DNA of 64,000 bases from Elizabethkingia bruuniana. GTDB lineage: Bacteria > Bacteroidota > Bacteroidia > Flavobacteriales > Weeksellaceae. Location of the stretch: contig NZ_CP014337.1 of assembly GCF_002024805.1 (NCBI RefSeq), positions 3,596,001-3,660,000 of the forward strand, given 5' to 3'. This document shows, piece by piece, positions 34,093-43,628 of the stretch; positions within the stretch are counted from its first letter, which is position 1; the number at the start of each line of letters is the position of its first letter. A program made the position numbers and the translations under genes. Under the pieces are notes generated by a model that did not search any database, had not been told where the DNA came from, and saw only the letters and a program-made list of their open reading frames with translations.

Positions 34093-35604
34093 TTAATTCA
34101 TATCTAAAAGCGGTTCGATGTATTCCCGATTATTACTTAGCCTCGGTACTTTATTTTGTCCACCGAGTTTTCCTCTGCTGTTCATCCAATCATAAAACAA
34201 GTTTGATCTGGCGATATGAATTACTGGATGCTTAAGTGTTATATTATTATAACGTTTTGCTTCATAATCTGAATTGACTTTCTTTAGGGTATCATCAAAT
34301 ATGCGGGCAAAAGCTTCTATTTCGGATGGTTTTCTTGAGAATTCTATCACCCATTCATGTGCACCGGATTCGTTTCCGTTCATATATATTGGTGCTCCTG
34401 TATAATCTATAATTTCTGCATTAGTATAATCACAGGCTTTTTTAAGAGCAACTTCTACATTATCAATCATCAGTTCCTCACCAAAGGTATTGATATAATG
34501 TTTGGTTCTTCCCGACACCTTTATTCTGTATGGGTTGGTTGAAGTAAATTTCACGGTATCACCTATCAGGTAGCGCCATAGTCCACCATTTGTTGTCAAT
34601 ACCATTGCATAGTTCTTTCCGATTTCTACATCTTCAAGAGTAATTGTTTTAGGATGAGATTCTCCAAAGTGTTCCATTGGAATAAATTCATAGAAGATTC
34701 CATAGTCCAGCATCAAAAGCATATCATCGGCTCCGGACCTATCCTGAATACCAAAGAACCCTTCGGATGCATTATAAATCTCGTAGTAATTGATATCTTT
34801 ACCCATCAACTGCTTATATTGATCTTTGTAAGGCATAAAGCTTATACCACCGTGGAAAAACACTTCAAGATTTGGCCATAGTTTACCTATATTGTCTGCA
34901 TTGGTTTCTTTCAGTAATCTTAGCAACAAAACCATCATCCAGCTTGGCACTCCGGTAAGGCTGCCTACATCCTGGCTTTTAACTTCAGCAGTTATCGCTT
35001 TTAGCTTACTCTCCCACTCTCCCATTAATGAAACTTTTCTGCTCGGAGTATTAATGACTTCTACCCAATAAGGCAGATTCTCAATAAGTATGGCTGACAG
35101 ATCTCCAAACTTGGTATTGAAATCCTGATACATTTCTGAACTTCCTCCCAAGCGAAGGTTTTTATGCTGAAAGAGTTCCGATTCAGGATGGTTATTCACA
35201 TAAAGTGCAATAAGATCTTTTCCCGCTTTATAATGGCAATCCTCAAGACTTTCTTCTGTGATTGGAATAAACTTACTCTTGGCATTAGTAGTACCCGAGG
35301 ATTTAGCAAAACGCTTAATTTGTCCGGGCCAGATAATATCTGGTTCACCCTGACGAGCCTTTTCTATATAAGGTTCAAAATCTTCGTAGCTAACAATGGG
35401 GATTCTATTTTGAAAATCGCTGATACTGGAAATACTTTTGAAACCATATTTAAGTCCGTATTCAGTATCCTCTGCCAGAAAAAGCTGAGAAAAAAGCACT
35501 CCTTTTTGCGTTTCGTAAGGATGAGCAATGAAGCGCTCTATCTGGTCTATTCTTCTCCCAATAAACCAGTTTACCACAGAATTGAAAAGCGCTTTTGTTG
35601 CCAT
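34093..35604 (-). CDS. GH3-family acyl-adenylate-type protein
   Basis: Protein of 503 aa of the GH3 auxin-responsive promoter family, with KSSGTTNAKSKFIPIT as the ATP-binding loop, GSSEMYQDF, TGVPSWMMVLL and INTFGEELMIDNVEVAL. Plant GH3 enzymes join amino acids to hormone acids through acyl adenylates; bacterial substrates are mostly unknown. An upstream in-frame ATG at 35622 would add MFFRHF; the ATG at 35604 (MATKALFNSV) matches family N-termini better. It is monocistronic, with its own terminator. Confidence 0.88.
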   Translation of the reverse strand: MATKALFNSVVNWFIGRRIDQIERFIAHPYETQKGVLFSQLFLAEDTEYGLKYGFKSISSISDFQNRIPIVSYEDFEPYIEKARQGEPDIIWPGQIKRFAKSSGTTNAKSKFIPITEESLEDCHYKAGKDLIALYVNNHPESELFQHKNLRLGGSSEMYQDFNTKFGDLSAILIENLPYWVEVINTPSRKVSLMGEWESKLKAITAEVKSQDVGSLTGVPSWMMVLLLRLLKETNADNIGKLWPNLEVFFHGGISFMPYKDQYKQLMGKDINYYEIYNASEGFFGIQDRSGADDMLLMLDYGIFYEFIPMEHFGESHPKTITLEDVEIGKNYAMVLTTNGGLWRYLIGDTVKFTSTNPYRIKVSGRTKHYINTFGEELMIDNVEVALKKACDYTNAEIIDYTGAPIYMNGNESGAHEWVIEFSRKPSEIEAFARIFDDTLKKVNSDYEAKRYNNITLKHPVIHIARSNLFYDWMNSRGKLGGQNKVPRLSNNREYIEPLLDMN

Positions 35605-35658
35605 AAAATGCCTAAAAAACAAATATAATGTTTTTTAGCTTTTGTAAAGATTTTTTGA

Positions 35659-35690
35659 CAAAGAAAAAGCCATCCTTAAAAAGATGGCTT
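35659..35690 (-). terminator. Terminator of the bacilliredoxin gene
   Basis: An 8-bp stem AAGCCATC/GATGGCTT (35667-35674 with 35683-35690), with TTTTTC on the minus strand, 25 nt beyond the stop. Confidence 0.75.
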
Positions 35691-35714
35691 AAATTTATCA
35701 TTACAAATAGCTAA

Positions 35715-36125
35715 TTAGCAATATTCGTTGTATGCTGCCTGAAGGTTAGCTGCTATAGCTCCTGCAGGATTACCTTCGATGTGGTGACGCTCTAGCATGT
35801 GTACTAATTCACCATCTTTAAATAATGCTACTGCCGGAGAAGAAGGTGGGAACGGAGCCAAAAGTTTTCTTGCTTCTGCTACCGCTTCTGTATCATATCC
35901 TGCAAAAGCAGTTGTAAGATGATCTGGTTTTTTATCACCTAATAAAGATGCTATAACACCTGGTCTTGCTGCACCTGCTGCACAACCACATACAGAGTTA
36001 ATTACTAACAGGGTTGTTCCTTGTTGTTTTATAGCCTCATCTACTGCCTCAGGAGTAGTAAGATCTTCGAATCCGTTGCTGGTAAGTTCTGCCTTCATAG
36101 GCAATACTAAATCTGATGGATACAT
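35715..36125 (-). CDS. BrxA/BrxB family bacilliredoxin
   Basis: Protein of 136 aa of the YphP/YqiW (DUF1094) thioredoxin-like family. The active motif is VCGCAAG with Cys46 and Cys48 (CxC), and the later HMLERHHIEGNPAG is characteristic. In Firmicutes these proteins reduce bacillithiolated proteins; some Bacteroidota make bacillithiol too, but its synthesis genes are not in this window. Otherwise it may be a general disulfide isomerase or reductase. It is a single-gene unit with a hairpin terminator. Confidence 0.9.
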   Translation of the reverse strand: MYPSDLVLPMKAELTSNGFEDLTTPEAVDEAIKQQGTTLLVINSVCGCAAGAARPGVIASLLGDKKPDHLTTAFAGYDTEAVAEARKLLAPFPPSSPAVALFKDGELVHMLERHHIEGNPAGAIAANLQAAYNEYC

Positions 36126-36241
36126 AATTTAATTTTTTTATAATAATTGAAATATCTAATACAAAAGTAAACATATTTTACAGATGTATCAATATACTAC
36201 ATCTATGAAAAATATGCTCAATAGTAATCGGACATTCTGAC

Positions 36242-36275
36242 AAAAAACCCAGAACCAACTCGTAGTTCCGGGTTT
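36242..36275 (-). terminator. Terminator downstream of yqeY
   Basis: An 11-bp stem with one G-T pair (36245-36255 with 36265-36275) and T6 on the minus strand. It lies about 100 nt past the yqeY stop and probably ends the whole dcw transcript. Nothing else is seen in 36126-36372. Confidence 0.7.
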
Positions 36276-36372
36276 AAATCAAACCGATATACAGATTAAT
36301 GATATCTCAAATTAAATGCTAGCTCATGAATTGAGAAGAAAGAACAGACTTCTTTCCTCTTTTCTTTCATAT

Positions 36373-36819
36373 CTAACTCAATAGTTTTTTAGCCATTTCC
36401 GAAATACTTTTCCCATCGGATTTTCCGGCTAATGCTTTGGAGGCTAACCCCATTACTTTACCTAAGTCTTTTGCTCCTTCTGCTCCGGATTCTGCAATAA
36501 TTTTCTTTATTTCAGCTTCCAGTTCTTCTGTGCTTAACTGTGCAGGTAAGAATTTTTCTATAACCTTTGTCTGAGCTTCTTCTACCTCAGCAAGGTCCTG
36601 ACGGTTCTGAGCATTGAACTGCTCCATAGAGTCTTTACGCTGCTTCACCATTCTCTGTAGGATTGCAATTTCTTGCTCTGGTGTAACATCTGCTCCTTTT
36701 CCGTCGGTTTTTACTAATATTATTTGGGCTTTAATAGCACGCAATGCATCCAGAGCGACTTTGTCTTTCTCTTTCATGGCTGTTTTCATTGCGTCCATTA
36801 CTTGTACTTCTAAGCTCAT
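36373..36819 (-). CDS. GatB/YqeY domain-containing protein
   Basis: Protein of 148 aa, all helical, of the YqeY family: MKTAMKEKDKVALDALRAIKAQI near the start and GAKDLGKVMGLASKALAGKSDG near the end. The fold matches the tail domain of GatB, suggesting tRNA-related binding; the function is unproven. It follows ftsZ by 97 nt on the same strand, a neighbourhood frequent in Bacteroidota. An imperfect inverted repeat fills the gap. Confidence 0.88.
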   Translation of the reverse strand: MSLEVQVMDAMKTAMKEKDKVALDALRAIKAQIILVKTDGKGADVTPEQEIAILQRMVKQRKDSMEQFNAQNRQDLAEVEEAQTKVIEKFLPAQLSTEELEAEIKKIIAESGAEGAKDLGKVMGLASKALAGKSDGKSISEMAKKLLS

Positions 36820-36833
36820 TTTATTTTAAAATT

Positions 36834-36911
36834 TAACAATGTATCAATATAACAGTTTACCAATAATTACTCAGAGGAGGGTTGTTACATTGGTACATTT
36901 TTACATTGTTA
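36834..36911. repeat. Imperfect inverted repeat of degenerate CAATxTA units between ftsZ and yqeY
   Basis: TAACAATGTA (36834-36843) is the exact complement of TACATTGTTA (36902-36911). Inside it, 36842-36854 pairs with 36883-36895 at 11 of 13 positions. The arms consist of short degenerate repeats (AACAATGTA, TCAATATAA, CCAATAATTA). It resembles a miniature intergenic repeat, not a simple terminator. Confidence 0.5.
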
Positions 36912-36916
36912 TAGTT

Positions 36917-38749
36917 TTAGTCTACGTCTTTATTTAAAAAACGGTTTTCACGAAGATTCATCTGTCCTTTGTTCTCGGAAAAGAATGAATTAATAGTATG
37001 ATCGGAAGCGTTTTCTCCATCAATATTAATGTTCTTTCTTTTGAATGCAGGAATCGTTTCAAAAGCATTTTCAGCCTCAGTATTAACGAATCTGGAGTTA
37101 AACTCTTTCAGTTTATTACGACGCTCTTCAATCTTTAACTGATTTTCATTTAAAGGAGCTTTGTTTACAATACTGATTTCTTCTTCGTATGGTTTTTCAA
37201 CAATAGTAATATTTTCTATTGTTACTTCTGAAGGTGCTTCTACTGGTGTTTGTGTAACTTCAGCTTCTACAACTTCATTAACCTGTGTTTCTTCTATTCT
37301 GTTTGCAGGTTCCTGTACCTCAACTCTATCATCAGCAAAGTTGAATGTAAAAGCTACAGGTTTCTCTTCTTCTTCGAATAATTCTCCGTTAAATTGGAAA
37401 TCCTGAGCCTGACCTTCTTTTGCCTGAGGTTCTCCGGTAAAAGAAAATAGGTTGAACTCGTTACTATCATTCTCCAGTTTCCAGTTCTGATCACCAAAAC
37501 CTTCATCTTCTTTATCTAAAAACTGAATTTCAGTAGGTGTTTCTTCTACAAAAAACTGTGCTCTGTCTGCACTTCTTTCTACAGAGTTAACCGGAAATTC
37601 AGGTCTTGGAGCATCATCTTCATCATCTAAACGAAATAAATCTTTTCCGGAAGTAACAACTTGCTCTTCGGAAGTTTTGAATGGAGATTCTCTTTTTATC
37701 TGAGGTGCAGATTTATCTTCGGAAAGGCTGTGTACAATTTTCTCTGTAGGTCCTGAATATTTTTGGTGTTCTTTTGCAAATCCTGTAGCAATAACAAGTA
37801 CGCTTACAGAATCTCCTAATTCTTCATCAGAACCAACTCCGAAAATGATATCCGCTGTATGACCCGCTTCCTTCTGGATGTGGTCCATAATAATACCGAT
37901 TTCGTCCATGGTAACTTCTTCGTTTCCACTTCTGATCAACAGCAAAACATTCTTTGCTCCTGTAATTTTATTATCATTCAATAATGGAGAATCTAATGCC
38001 TTCTTAACCGCATCTTCTGCTTTGTTCTCACCAGAAGCAATACCGTTAGACATTAATGCTGTACCACTATTCTGAAGTACAGATTTAGCATCACGGAAGT
38101 CAATGTTTACATCGAAATAACCGGTAATAACCTCGGCCATTCCTTTTGCAGCATTAGTTAAAACCTCATCGGCTTTTGAGAAACCTGATTTGAAACCAAG
38201 GTTACCAAATTGTTGACGAAGCTTATCGTTATTAATAACAATTAATGAATCAACATTATTGCGAAGCTTTTCAAGACCAAGTTCTGCCTGTTCTAATCTT
38301 CTTTTCCCTTCGAAGCTAAACGGAATAGTTACAATACCTACGGTAAGGATGCCCATTTCTTTTGCTACTTTAGCAATTACTGGGGCTGCACCCGTACCAG
38401 TACCACCACCCATCCCGGCAGTGATAAATACCATTTTGGTATTTTGTCCCATAGAGGCTTTGATATCGTCGATACTTTCAATAGCTGCCTTTTCTCCAAC
38501 CTCAGGATCTGCTCCGGCACCAAGACCTTCAGTCATGGTTATACCCAACTGTACTTTGTTGGCAACAGGGTTATTGTCTAATGTCTGTGCATCGGTATTA
38601 CAAATGACGAAATCTACTCCATGAATCCCTCTCTCGTACATGTGCTTCAGTGCGTTGTTACCACCTCCTCCAACACCGATAACTTTTATAATTGATGAAT
38701 TTCCTTTTGGCAAATCAAACTGAAATCCTTGTACACTTATATTTTCCAT
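36917..38749 (-). CDS. ftsZ: Cell division protein FtsZ
   Basis: Tubulin-like GTPase of 610 aa that forms the division ring. The N-terminal domain has IKVIGVGGGGNNALKHM and the tubulin signature GGGTGTGAAP near residue 113. The GTPase core ends near 320. A long acidic and disordered linker (about 335-560) and a short basic/aromatic tail follow; Bacteroidota FtsZ is typically this long. It is near the end of the dcw cluster after ftsA (63 nt gap), with yqeY downstream. Confidence 0.97.
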   Translation of the reverse strand: MENISVQGFQFDLPKGNSSIIKVIGVGGGGNNALKHMYERGIHGVDFVICNTDAQTLDNNPVANKVQLGITMTEGLGAGADPEVGEKAAIESIDDIKASMGQNTKMVFITAGMGGGTGTGAAPVIAKVAKEMGILTVGIVTIPFSFEGKRRLEQAELGLEKLRNNVDSLIVINNDKLRQQFGNLGFKSGFSKADEVLTNAAKGMAEVITGYFDVNIDFRDAKSVLQNSGTALMSNGIASGENKAEDAVKKALDSPLLNDNKITGAKNVLLLIRSGNEEVTMDEIGIIMDHIQKEAGHTADIIFGVGSDEELGDSVSVLVIATGFAKEHQKYSGPTEKIVHSLSEDKSAPQIKRESPFKTSEEQVVTSGKDLFRLDDEDDAPRPEFPVNSVERSADRAQFFVEETPTEIQFLDKEDEGFGDQNWKLENDSNEFNLFSFTGEPQAKEGQAQDFQFNGELFEEEEKPVAFTFNFADDRVEVQEPANRIEETQVNEVVEAEVTQTPVEAPSEVTIENITIVEKPYEEEISIVNKAPLNENQLKIEERRNKLKEFNSRFVNTEAENAFETIPAFKRKNINIDGENASDHTINSFFSENKGQMNLRENRFLNKDVD

Positions 38750-38812
38750 TCTTTGTTTCGTTTATATAACGGTCTGCAAAATTTAGCAAACTTTAATGAT
38801 ATTTAAAAAAAA

Positions 38813-40174
38813 TTATTCAACTTCTTCGAAAAATTTTCGAACTTTCTCCATAATAGACTGTCCCAGAGTAGGTTTCATTTTACTCTTGTTTGCTTCTGCT
38901 ACCGGAGTTTGTGCTACAACTTCTGTCGTATTTTCGGTTACTGTTTCTTTCTTGTCAGTAACTGTTTCGGTTACCTGTTCAACAATCTCAGGTTCCTCAA
39001 AAGCTCTCTTATCTCTGATTTTTAAGCTTTCCATCAGAAGTCCGATAGAAGTAGCAAATTCAGGACCTTTTAAAAACTGGTTCTTATCATTCGCTACATA
39101 TTCATTTGCATAACCGATTCTGGCATCAAATCCGGTTATATAATTGGAAAGCTGACGAAGGTGTCTAAGATTAGATCCGCCTCCTGTAAGTACAATACCC
39201 GCAATAAGTTTTTTCTTTTGCTCGTATGCACCATAGCCTTTTAGTTCATTATTTACCATTTCCAGAATCTCTTCTACTCTCGCATTGATAATTTGCGCCA
39301 AAGTTTTTAAAGAGATTTCTTTGTCTGGCCTTCCGTGAAGTCCAGGAATGGTAACAAAAGTTGAATCTTTTTCTAACTCGGGAACAGCAGAACCAAATTT
39401 TACTTTTAGTTTTTCTGCATGGTTCTCGATGATAGAACATCCTTCTTTAATATCATCTGTAATAATTCCTCCGCCATAAGGAATAACGCATGTATGACGG
39501 ATAATATTATCTTTAAATATTGCTACATCTGTAGTACCACCTCCGATATCTACGATCGCAACACCTGCTTCTTTTTCTTCTTTTGTAAGAACTGCTTCGG
39601 AAGATGCTAATGGCTCTAGTGTAAGAGCTTCCATATCTAATCCGGCTTCTTTTACACAACGTGCAATATTACGGATAGATCCCATCTGTCCAACAACAAC
39701 ATGGAAGTTAGCTTCCAGCCTCTTTCCGTGCATTCCTATAGGTTCCTGAATCTCTCCTTCAGAATCTACTTTGTACTCCTGAGGCAATACGTGAATAATC
39801 TCTTCACCAGGAAGCATTACCAGCTTTTTCACCTGATTTTTAAGTTGTTCTATATCGTCTTCAGTAATATATCTATCCGGATGCTCTCGCATTATATAAT
39901 CGGAATGTTGTAAGCTTCGGATGTGCTTACCGGCAATACCTACTGTAACATTCTTTATTTTCACTCCCGCACTTTTCTCAGCTTCGGAAACAGCTGCCTG
40001 AATAGAGCTTATAGTTTGTGAAATATTGTTAACAATGCCCTTATGAACGCCAAGACTTTTACTTCGTCCTACGCCCATTATTTCTATTTTTCCATGGGCA
40101 TTTTTTCTGCCCACAATGGCTACAATCTTGGTAGTCCCAATGTCGAGCCCTACTGCAAATTCGTTTGTTTCCAT
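38813..40174 (-). CDS. ftsA: Cell division protein FtsA
   Basis: Actin-like protein of 453 aa. ATP-site motifs are FAVGLDIGTTKIVAIVG (phosphate 1), VAIVDIGGGTTDVAIF (phosphate 2) and IVLTGGGSNLRHL (adenosine). The C-terminus SIMEKVRKFFEEVE is the amphipathic helix that binds the membrane and tethers FtsZ. A low-complexity Thr/Glu stretch (about 390-430) precedes it. It lies between ftsQ and ftsZ. Confidence 0.96.
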   Translation of the reverse strand: METNEFAVGLDIGTTKIVAIVGRKNAHGKIEIMGVGRSKSLGVHKGIVNNISQTISSIQAAVSEAEKSAGVKIKNVTVGIAGKHIRSLQHSDYIMREHPDRYITEDDIEQLKNQVKKLVMLPGEEIIHVLPQEYKVDSEGEIQEPIGMHGKRLEANFHVVVGQMGSIRNIARCVKEAGLDMEALTLEPLASSEAVLTKEEKEAGVAIVDIGGGTTDVAIFKDNIIRHTCVIPYGGGIITDDIKEGCSIIENHAEKLKVKFGSAVPELEKDSTFVTIPGLHGRPDKEISLKTLAQIINARVEEILEMVNNELKGYGAYEQKKKLIAGIVLTGGGSNLRHLRQLSNYITGFDARIGYANEYVANDKNQFLKGPEFATSIGLLMESLKIRDKRAFEEPEIVEQVTETVTDKKETVTENTTEVVAQTPVAEANKSKMKPTLGQSIMEKVRKFFEEVE

Positions 40175-40202
40175 CCTATCTCTAATTATTCAGTTTGATT
40201 TA

Positions 40203-41102
40203 TTATTTTTTTTCTTTCTTTTTATCTTTAGCTTGTGTCTTTTTGCCCTTTTCCTTTTTGTGCTCGGGCTTTTTCTCGGGAGGAGCTTTCTTCTTTTCCG
40301 GGGCTTTTCTATCCGAGACCAATACTGGTCTTGCAATAATATTATTTGGTAATTTCTGAGTTAACAGACTGTCAGCATCAGATTTAAAACCTTTTCGTAA
40401 TGTTGTTACAATCTGGTTATTATACTTTACCGACACTTGTCTGTACTTCATTGGATCCTGATAGATAAGATACTTTTCAGCAAAAGTTTTAAATCCTTTT
40501 AGTTTAAAGTCTACATTTTCCAGATCCCCTAATTGCACCTTGAAGTTTCCTTCATCAGTAAGCAACTCATAATTTCCGCCTTCTTTATTTATTCCTACAA
40601 AATATCTTTTGTTGAAATCATCTTTTCCTATTTTAGCAATAAGCTCTGATAGTCCTTTATAATCTTCTTTCGGAATATCCCCTGAAACCAACATACACGG
40701 GTATGAGAATTTATCTGAAAGAGGAAATTCTTCGCCATTGCTATCAACATAATATTGCTTCGCACCATTGTTTATTCTCATAAACGGCACTCTTTGCTTT
40801 ACATCTACATTTAACACTCCGTTCAGGTTAAGATACACATTTGCACTATCTACTGCTTTAAGGGCATTCAATTTTTTTTCTAGTGCGGGTATATCTAAAG
40901 TTCCTACTTTTCCTGAGGGGTTACTTTTCTTTACAATACTTTTTACTGTTGCTTCATCTATAAAATATACAGGCGTTTCCTGTGTTAAGTCTATTTTTAG
41001 TTTCTGTTCTTTGGTACTGAATCGTTTCAATGAAAAATTGAGTAAAAATGCCAAAAGCACTATTACTACGAAGATTTTTAATATTCTGTATTTATTTTTC
41101 AT
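40203..41102 (-). CDS. ftsQ: Cell division protein FtsQ
   Basis: Protein of 299 aa with one transmembrane helix (about 9-25), then a POTRA-like domain (TPVYFIDEATVKSIVKK) and a FtsQ beta domain (KGFKTFAEKYLIYQDPMKYR). The C-terminal 35 residues are almost all Lys, Glu and Pro, an unusual positively charged tail. FtsQ links FtsA/FtsZ to FtsL and FtsB at the septum. Position between murC and ftsA confirms the call despite low family conservation. Confidence 0.88.
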   Translation of the reverse strand: MKNKYRILKIFVVIVLLAFLLNFSLKRFSTKEQKLKIDLTQETPVYFIDEATVKSIVKKSNPSGKVGTLDIPALEKKLNALKAVDSANVYLNLNGVLNVDVKQRVPFMRINNGAKQYYVDSNGEEFPLSDKFSYPCMLVSGDIPKEDYKGLSELIAKIGKDDFNKRYFVGINKEGGNYELLTDEGNFKVQLGDLENVDFKLKGFKTFAEKYLIYQDPMKYRQVSVKYNNQIVTTLRKGFKSDADSLLTQKLPNNIIARPVLVSDRKAPEKKKAPPEKKPEHKKEKGKKTQAKDKKKEKK

Positions 41103-41124
41103 ATTCTTTTGAAACGCTCTGCTC

Positions 41125-42483
41125 CTATTCTTTTTCTTTTCCCATCCATTCCATAATCGGATCGTACAAAGTATCTATATTTCCTGCTCCGACTGTAAGG
41201 AGAATATCAAATTCTTTATTTTTAATTTTTTCAAATGCATCCTGAAGGCTGCTTATTTCTTTCTTTTCACTTTTTACTTTTTCCAATAACCAATCAGAAG
41301 TCACCCCTTCTATTGGTAATTCACGAGCTGGATATATATCTAATAAGATCAACTCTTCTCCTTTACTCAGACTTTCAGCAAAACCATCTACAAAATCTCT
41401 TGTTCTGGTAAATAAATGCGGTTGAAAGACTATTAACAGCTTTTTATCGGGATAAAAGGTTTTTATGGAACCAATTACAGCATTTAGCTCAGTTGGGTGA
41501 TGGGCATAGTCATCTATATATATTTTCCCATTCTCAAAGAAATGCTTGGTATATCTTCTTTTAATCCCTTTGAAAGATTTAATTCCTTTTTTAAGATCTT
41601 CATAGCTTGCTCCCAACTGGTGTACTATTGCTATTGCTACAGTCGCGTTTTCTACATTATGAATTCCTGGTAAATGCCATTCAAAATCCTCAATAGTTTC
41701 ATCACCGGCATGAAAATCAAATCTAAGCGTTCCTCCTTCCATACGAATATGATCGGAATAATAGTCTGCTTCTTCATTTACAGCATAGGATACTGATTCT
41801 CTGCCAATGTCAAGTCCTTTACGGACAAATAACTGCTGATCTTCAGGAACCAGCCCTGCAAAATCTCTGAATGATTCTTCTATTGTATTTTTATCACCAT
41901 AAATATCTAAATGATCCGCATCCATTGAGGTTACAACTGCCCATTTTGGACGAAGGTTCATAAAAGAACGATCATATTCATCTGCTTCTACAACGGATAT
42001 ATCTGTACCATTGAAAATGAAATTAGACCCATAATTTTCTGCAATACCTCCTAAAAAACCCGAGAAAGGAAGATTCGCAACTTTACATAAGTGTGCTATC
42101 AGTGTAGAAGTTGTAGTTTTCCCATGTGTCCCGGCTACGGCTACACATTCTGTAGTTTCAGTAAGAATTCCCAAAACTTTAGCTCTTTTCATTATGATAA
42201 ACCCCTTCTCTGTAAAGTAGTCTAAAATCTTAAGATTCTTAATTGCTGGTGTAAAAACAATTAATGTATTTTCAGGAGTCAGGTTCTCTTCTACATTAGT
42301 TAATACATCATCGAAATTTATTGTTATTCCTTCCGTCTGAAGGGCATTCGTAAGTTTTGTATGCGTTTTATCATAACCCGCCACCTTTTTACCTACAGAA
42401 TGGAAGTAACGCGCCAGCGTACTCACTCCAATTCCTCCAATTCCTATAAAATAATAGTTTTCGTATGTATTAACATCAGCCAT
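41125..42483 (-). CDS. murC: UDP-N-acetylmuramate--L-alanine ligase
   Basis: Mur ligase of 452 aa adding L-Ala to UDP-MurNAc. It has an N-terminal Rossmann motif FIGIGGIGVSTLARYF, P-loop VAGTHGKTTTSTLIAHL, EADEYDRSFM, HHPTELNAVI and FQPHLFTRTRDFVD. It is cytosolic and part of the dcw cluster between murG and ftsQ. Confidence 0.96.
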   Translation of the reverse strand: MADVNTYENYYFIGIGGIGVSTLARYFHSVGKKVAGYDKTHTKLTNALQTEGITINFDDVLTNVEENLTPENTLIVFTPAIKNLKILDYFTEKGFIIMKRAKVLGILTETTECVAVAGTHGKTTTSTLIAHLCKVANLPFSGFLGGIAENYGSNFIFNGTDISVVEADEYDRSFMNLRPKWAVVTSMDADHLDIYGDKNTIEESFRDFAGLVPEDQQLFVRKGLDIGRESVSYAVNEEADYYSDHIRMEGGTLRFDFHAGDETIEDFEWHLPGIHNVENATVAIAIVHQLGASYEDLKKGIKSFKGIKRRYTKHFFENGKIYIDDYAHHPTELNAVIGSIKTFYPDKKLLIVFQPHLFTRTRDFVDGFAESLSKGEELILLDIYPARELPIEGVTSDWLLEKVKSEKKEISSLQDAFEKIKNKEFDILLTVGAGNIDTLYDPIMEWMGKEKE

Positions 42484-42500
42484 CTGACTTCTTGCTTTTT

Positions 42501-43628
42501 TTAATTTTTATTGTGGTTAAATCCTGTTTTATTCAATATTTCGTCTACAATTTGCTTTGTAGCTTCTGGCTTTCCAAATTTCTCCAGATTTACCATCATT
42601 TCTTTTCTCAGAGCTTCATTTTCACAAATCTGCTCCAGTGTATTCCAGAATTTATCTTTCATTTCTATATCCTTAACCATAAAGGCTGCTTTTTGATCAA
42701 CCAGACTTTGTGCATTTTTGGTCTGATGATCTTCTGCTGCAGTTGGTAACGGGATCAGTAAGATGGGCTTCACTGCTACTGCAAGCTCAGAAATAGCAAT
42801 TGCCCCTGCACGGGAAACAATAACATCTGCTGCAGAATAAGCTGTTCCCATATCTTTAATAAATTCATTCAGTGAAATCTGACCTTCAGCACTGCTCAGA
42901 TTTTGAATTTCCTGATTTTTATTTAGAGCTTCATAATCAAGCTTTCCTGTCTGCCATATCAACTGATAGCCTTTTTCAGTCAGCTTATCCAGATTATCTT
43001 TCCATCCGTTATTCAATGTTCTGGACCCTTGACTTCCTCCTACAGAAAGAATGGTTAATTTATTCTGTAATCCTAATTTTTCTTTTGCCGCCTCCGGAGC
43101 CAGTTTATCATCTATAATATTCTGACGTATTGGATTTCCAAGAAATTTCACTTCTGTATTTGGAAAGAAACTTTCCATTCCAGGGTAAGCGGTAAATACT
43201 GCTTTAGCCTTTTTCGACAGAATTTTATTAGTAACTCCAGGAAAAGAGTTTTGCTCCTGAATAAATGTAGGAACTCCTAACTGAGAGGCTGCCCATAAAG
43301 CGGGCCCACTTGCAAAACCTCCGGTTCCGATAGCAAAATCGGGTTTGAAGTTTCTGATAATTTTCTTTGCTTTAGAAATGCTACTCAGTAACCTGAATGG
43401 CAGTTTAAAGTTTGATAAAATATTGCCTCTGTCGAAACCTGCAATATCCAGTCCTTCAATTTTAAATCCGGCCTGTGGAACTTTTTCCATTTCCATCTTT
43501 CCCAAAGCTCCGATAAACATGAACTCTGCATCCGGAAATCTTTTTTGAATTTCCTGAGCAATAGAAACCGCCGGAAAAATATGTCCTCCGGTTCCTCCTC
43601 CGCTTAATAATACTCTAGGCGATGTCAT
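42501..43628 (-). CDS. murG: UDP-GlcNAc:undecaprenyl-P-P-MurNAc-pentapeptide GlcNAc transferase
   Basis: Peripheral membrane enzyme of 375 aa (GT28) that turns lipid I into lipid II. Motifs are LLSGGGTGGHIFPAVSIA (N-terminal G loop), TGGFASGPALWAA, SVGGSQGSRTLNN and VVVSRAGAIAISELA-like IVSRAGAIAISELAVAVKP with the donor-binding region LPTAAEDHQTKNA. Its start overlaps the end of ftsW by 14 nt. Confidence 0.96.
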   Translation of the reverse strand: MTSPRVLLSGGGTGGHIFPAVSIAQEIQKRFPDAEFMFIGALGKMEMEKVPQAGFKIEGLDIAGFDRGNILSNFKLPFRLLSSISKAKKIIRNFKPDFAIGTGGFASGPALWAASQLGVPTFIQEQNSFPGVTNKILSKKAKAVFTAYPGMESFFPNTEVKFLGNPIRQNIIDDKLAPEAAKEKLGLQNKLTILSVGGSQGSRTLNNGWKDNLDKLTEKGYQLIWQTGKLDYEALNKNQEIQNLSSAEGQISLNEFIKDMGTAYSAADVIVSRAGAIAISELAVAVKPILLIPLPTAAEDHQTKNAQSLVDQKAAFMVKDIEMKDKFWNTLEQICENEALRKEMMVNLEKFGKPEATKQIVDEILNKTGFNHNKN

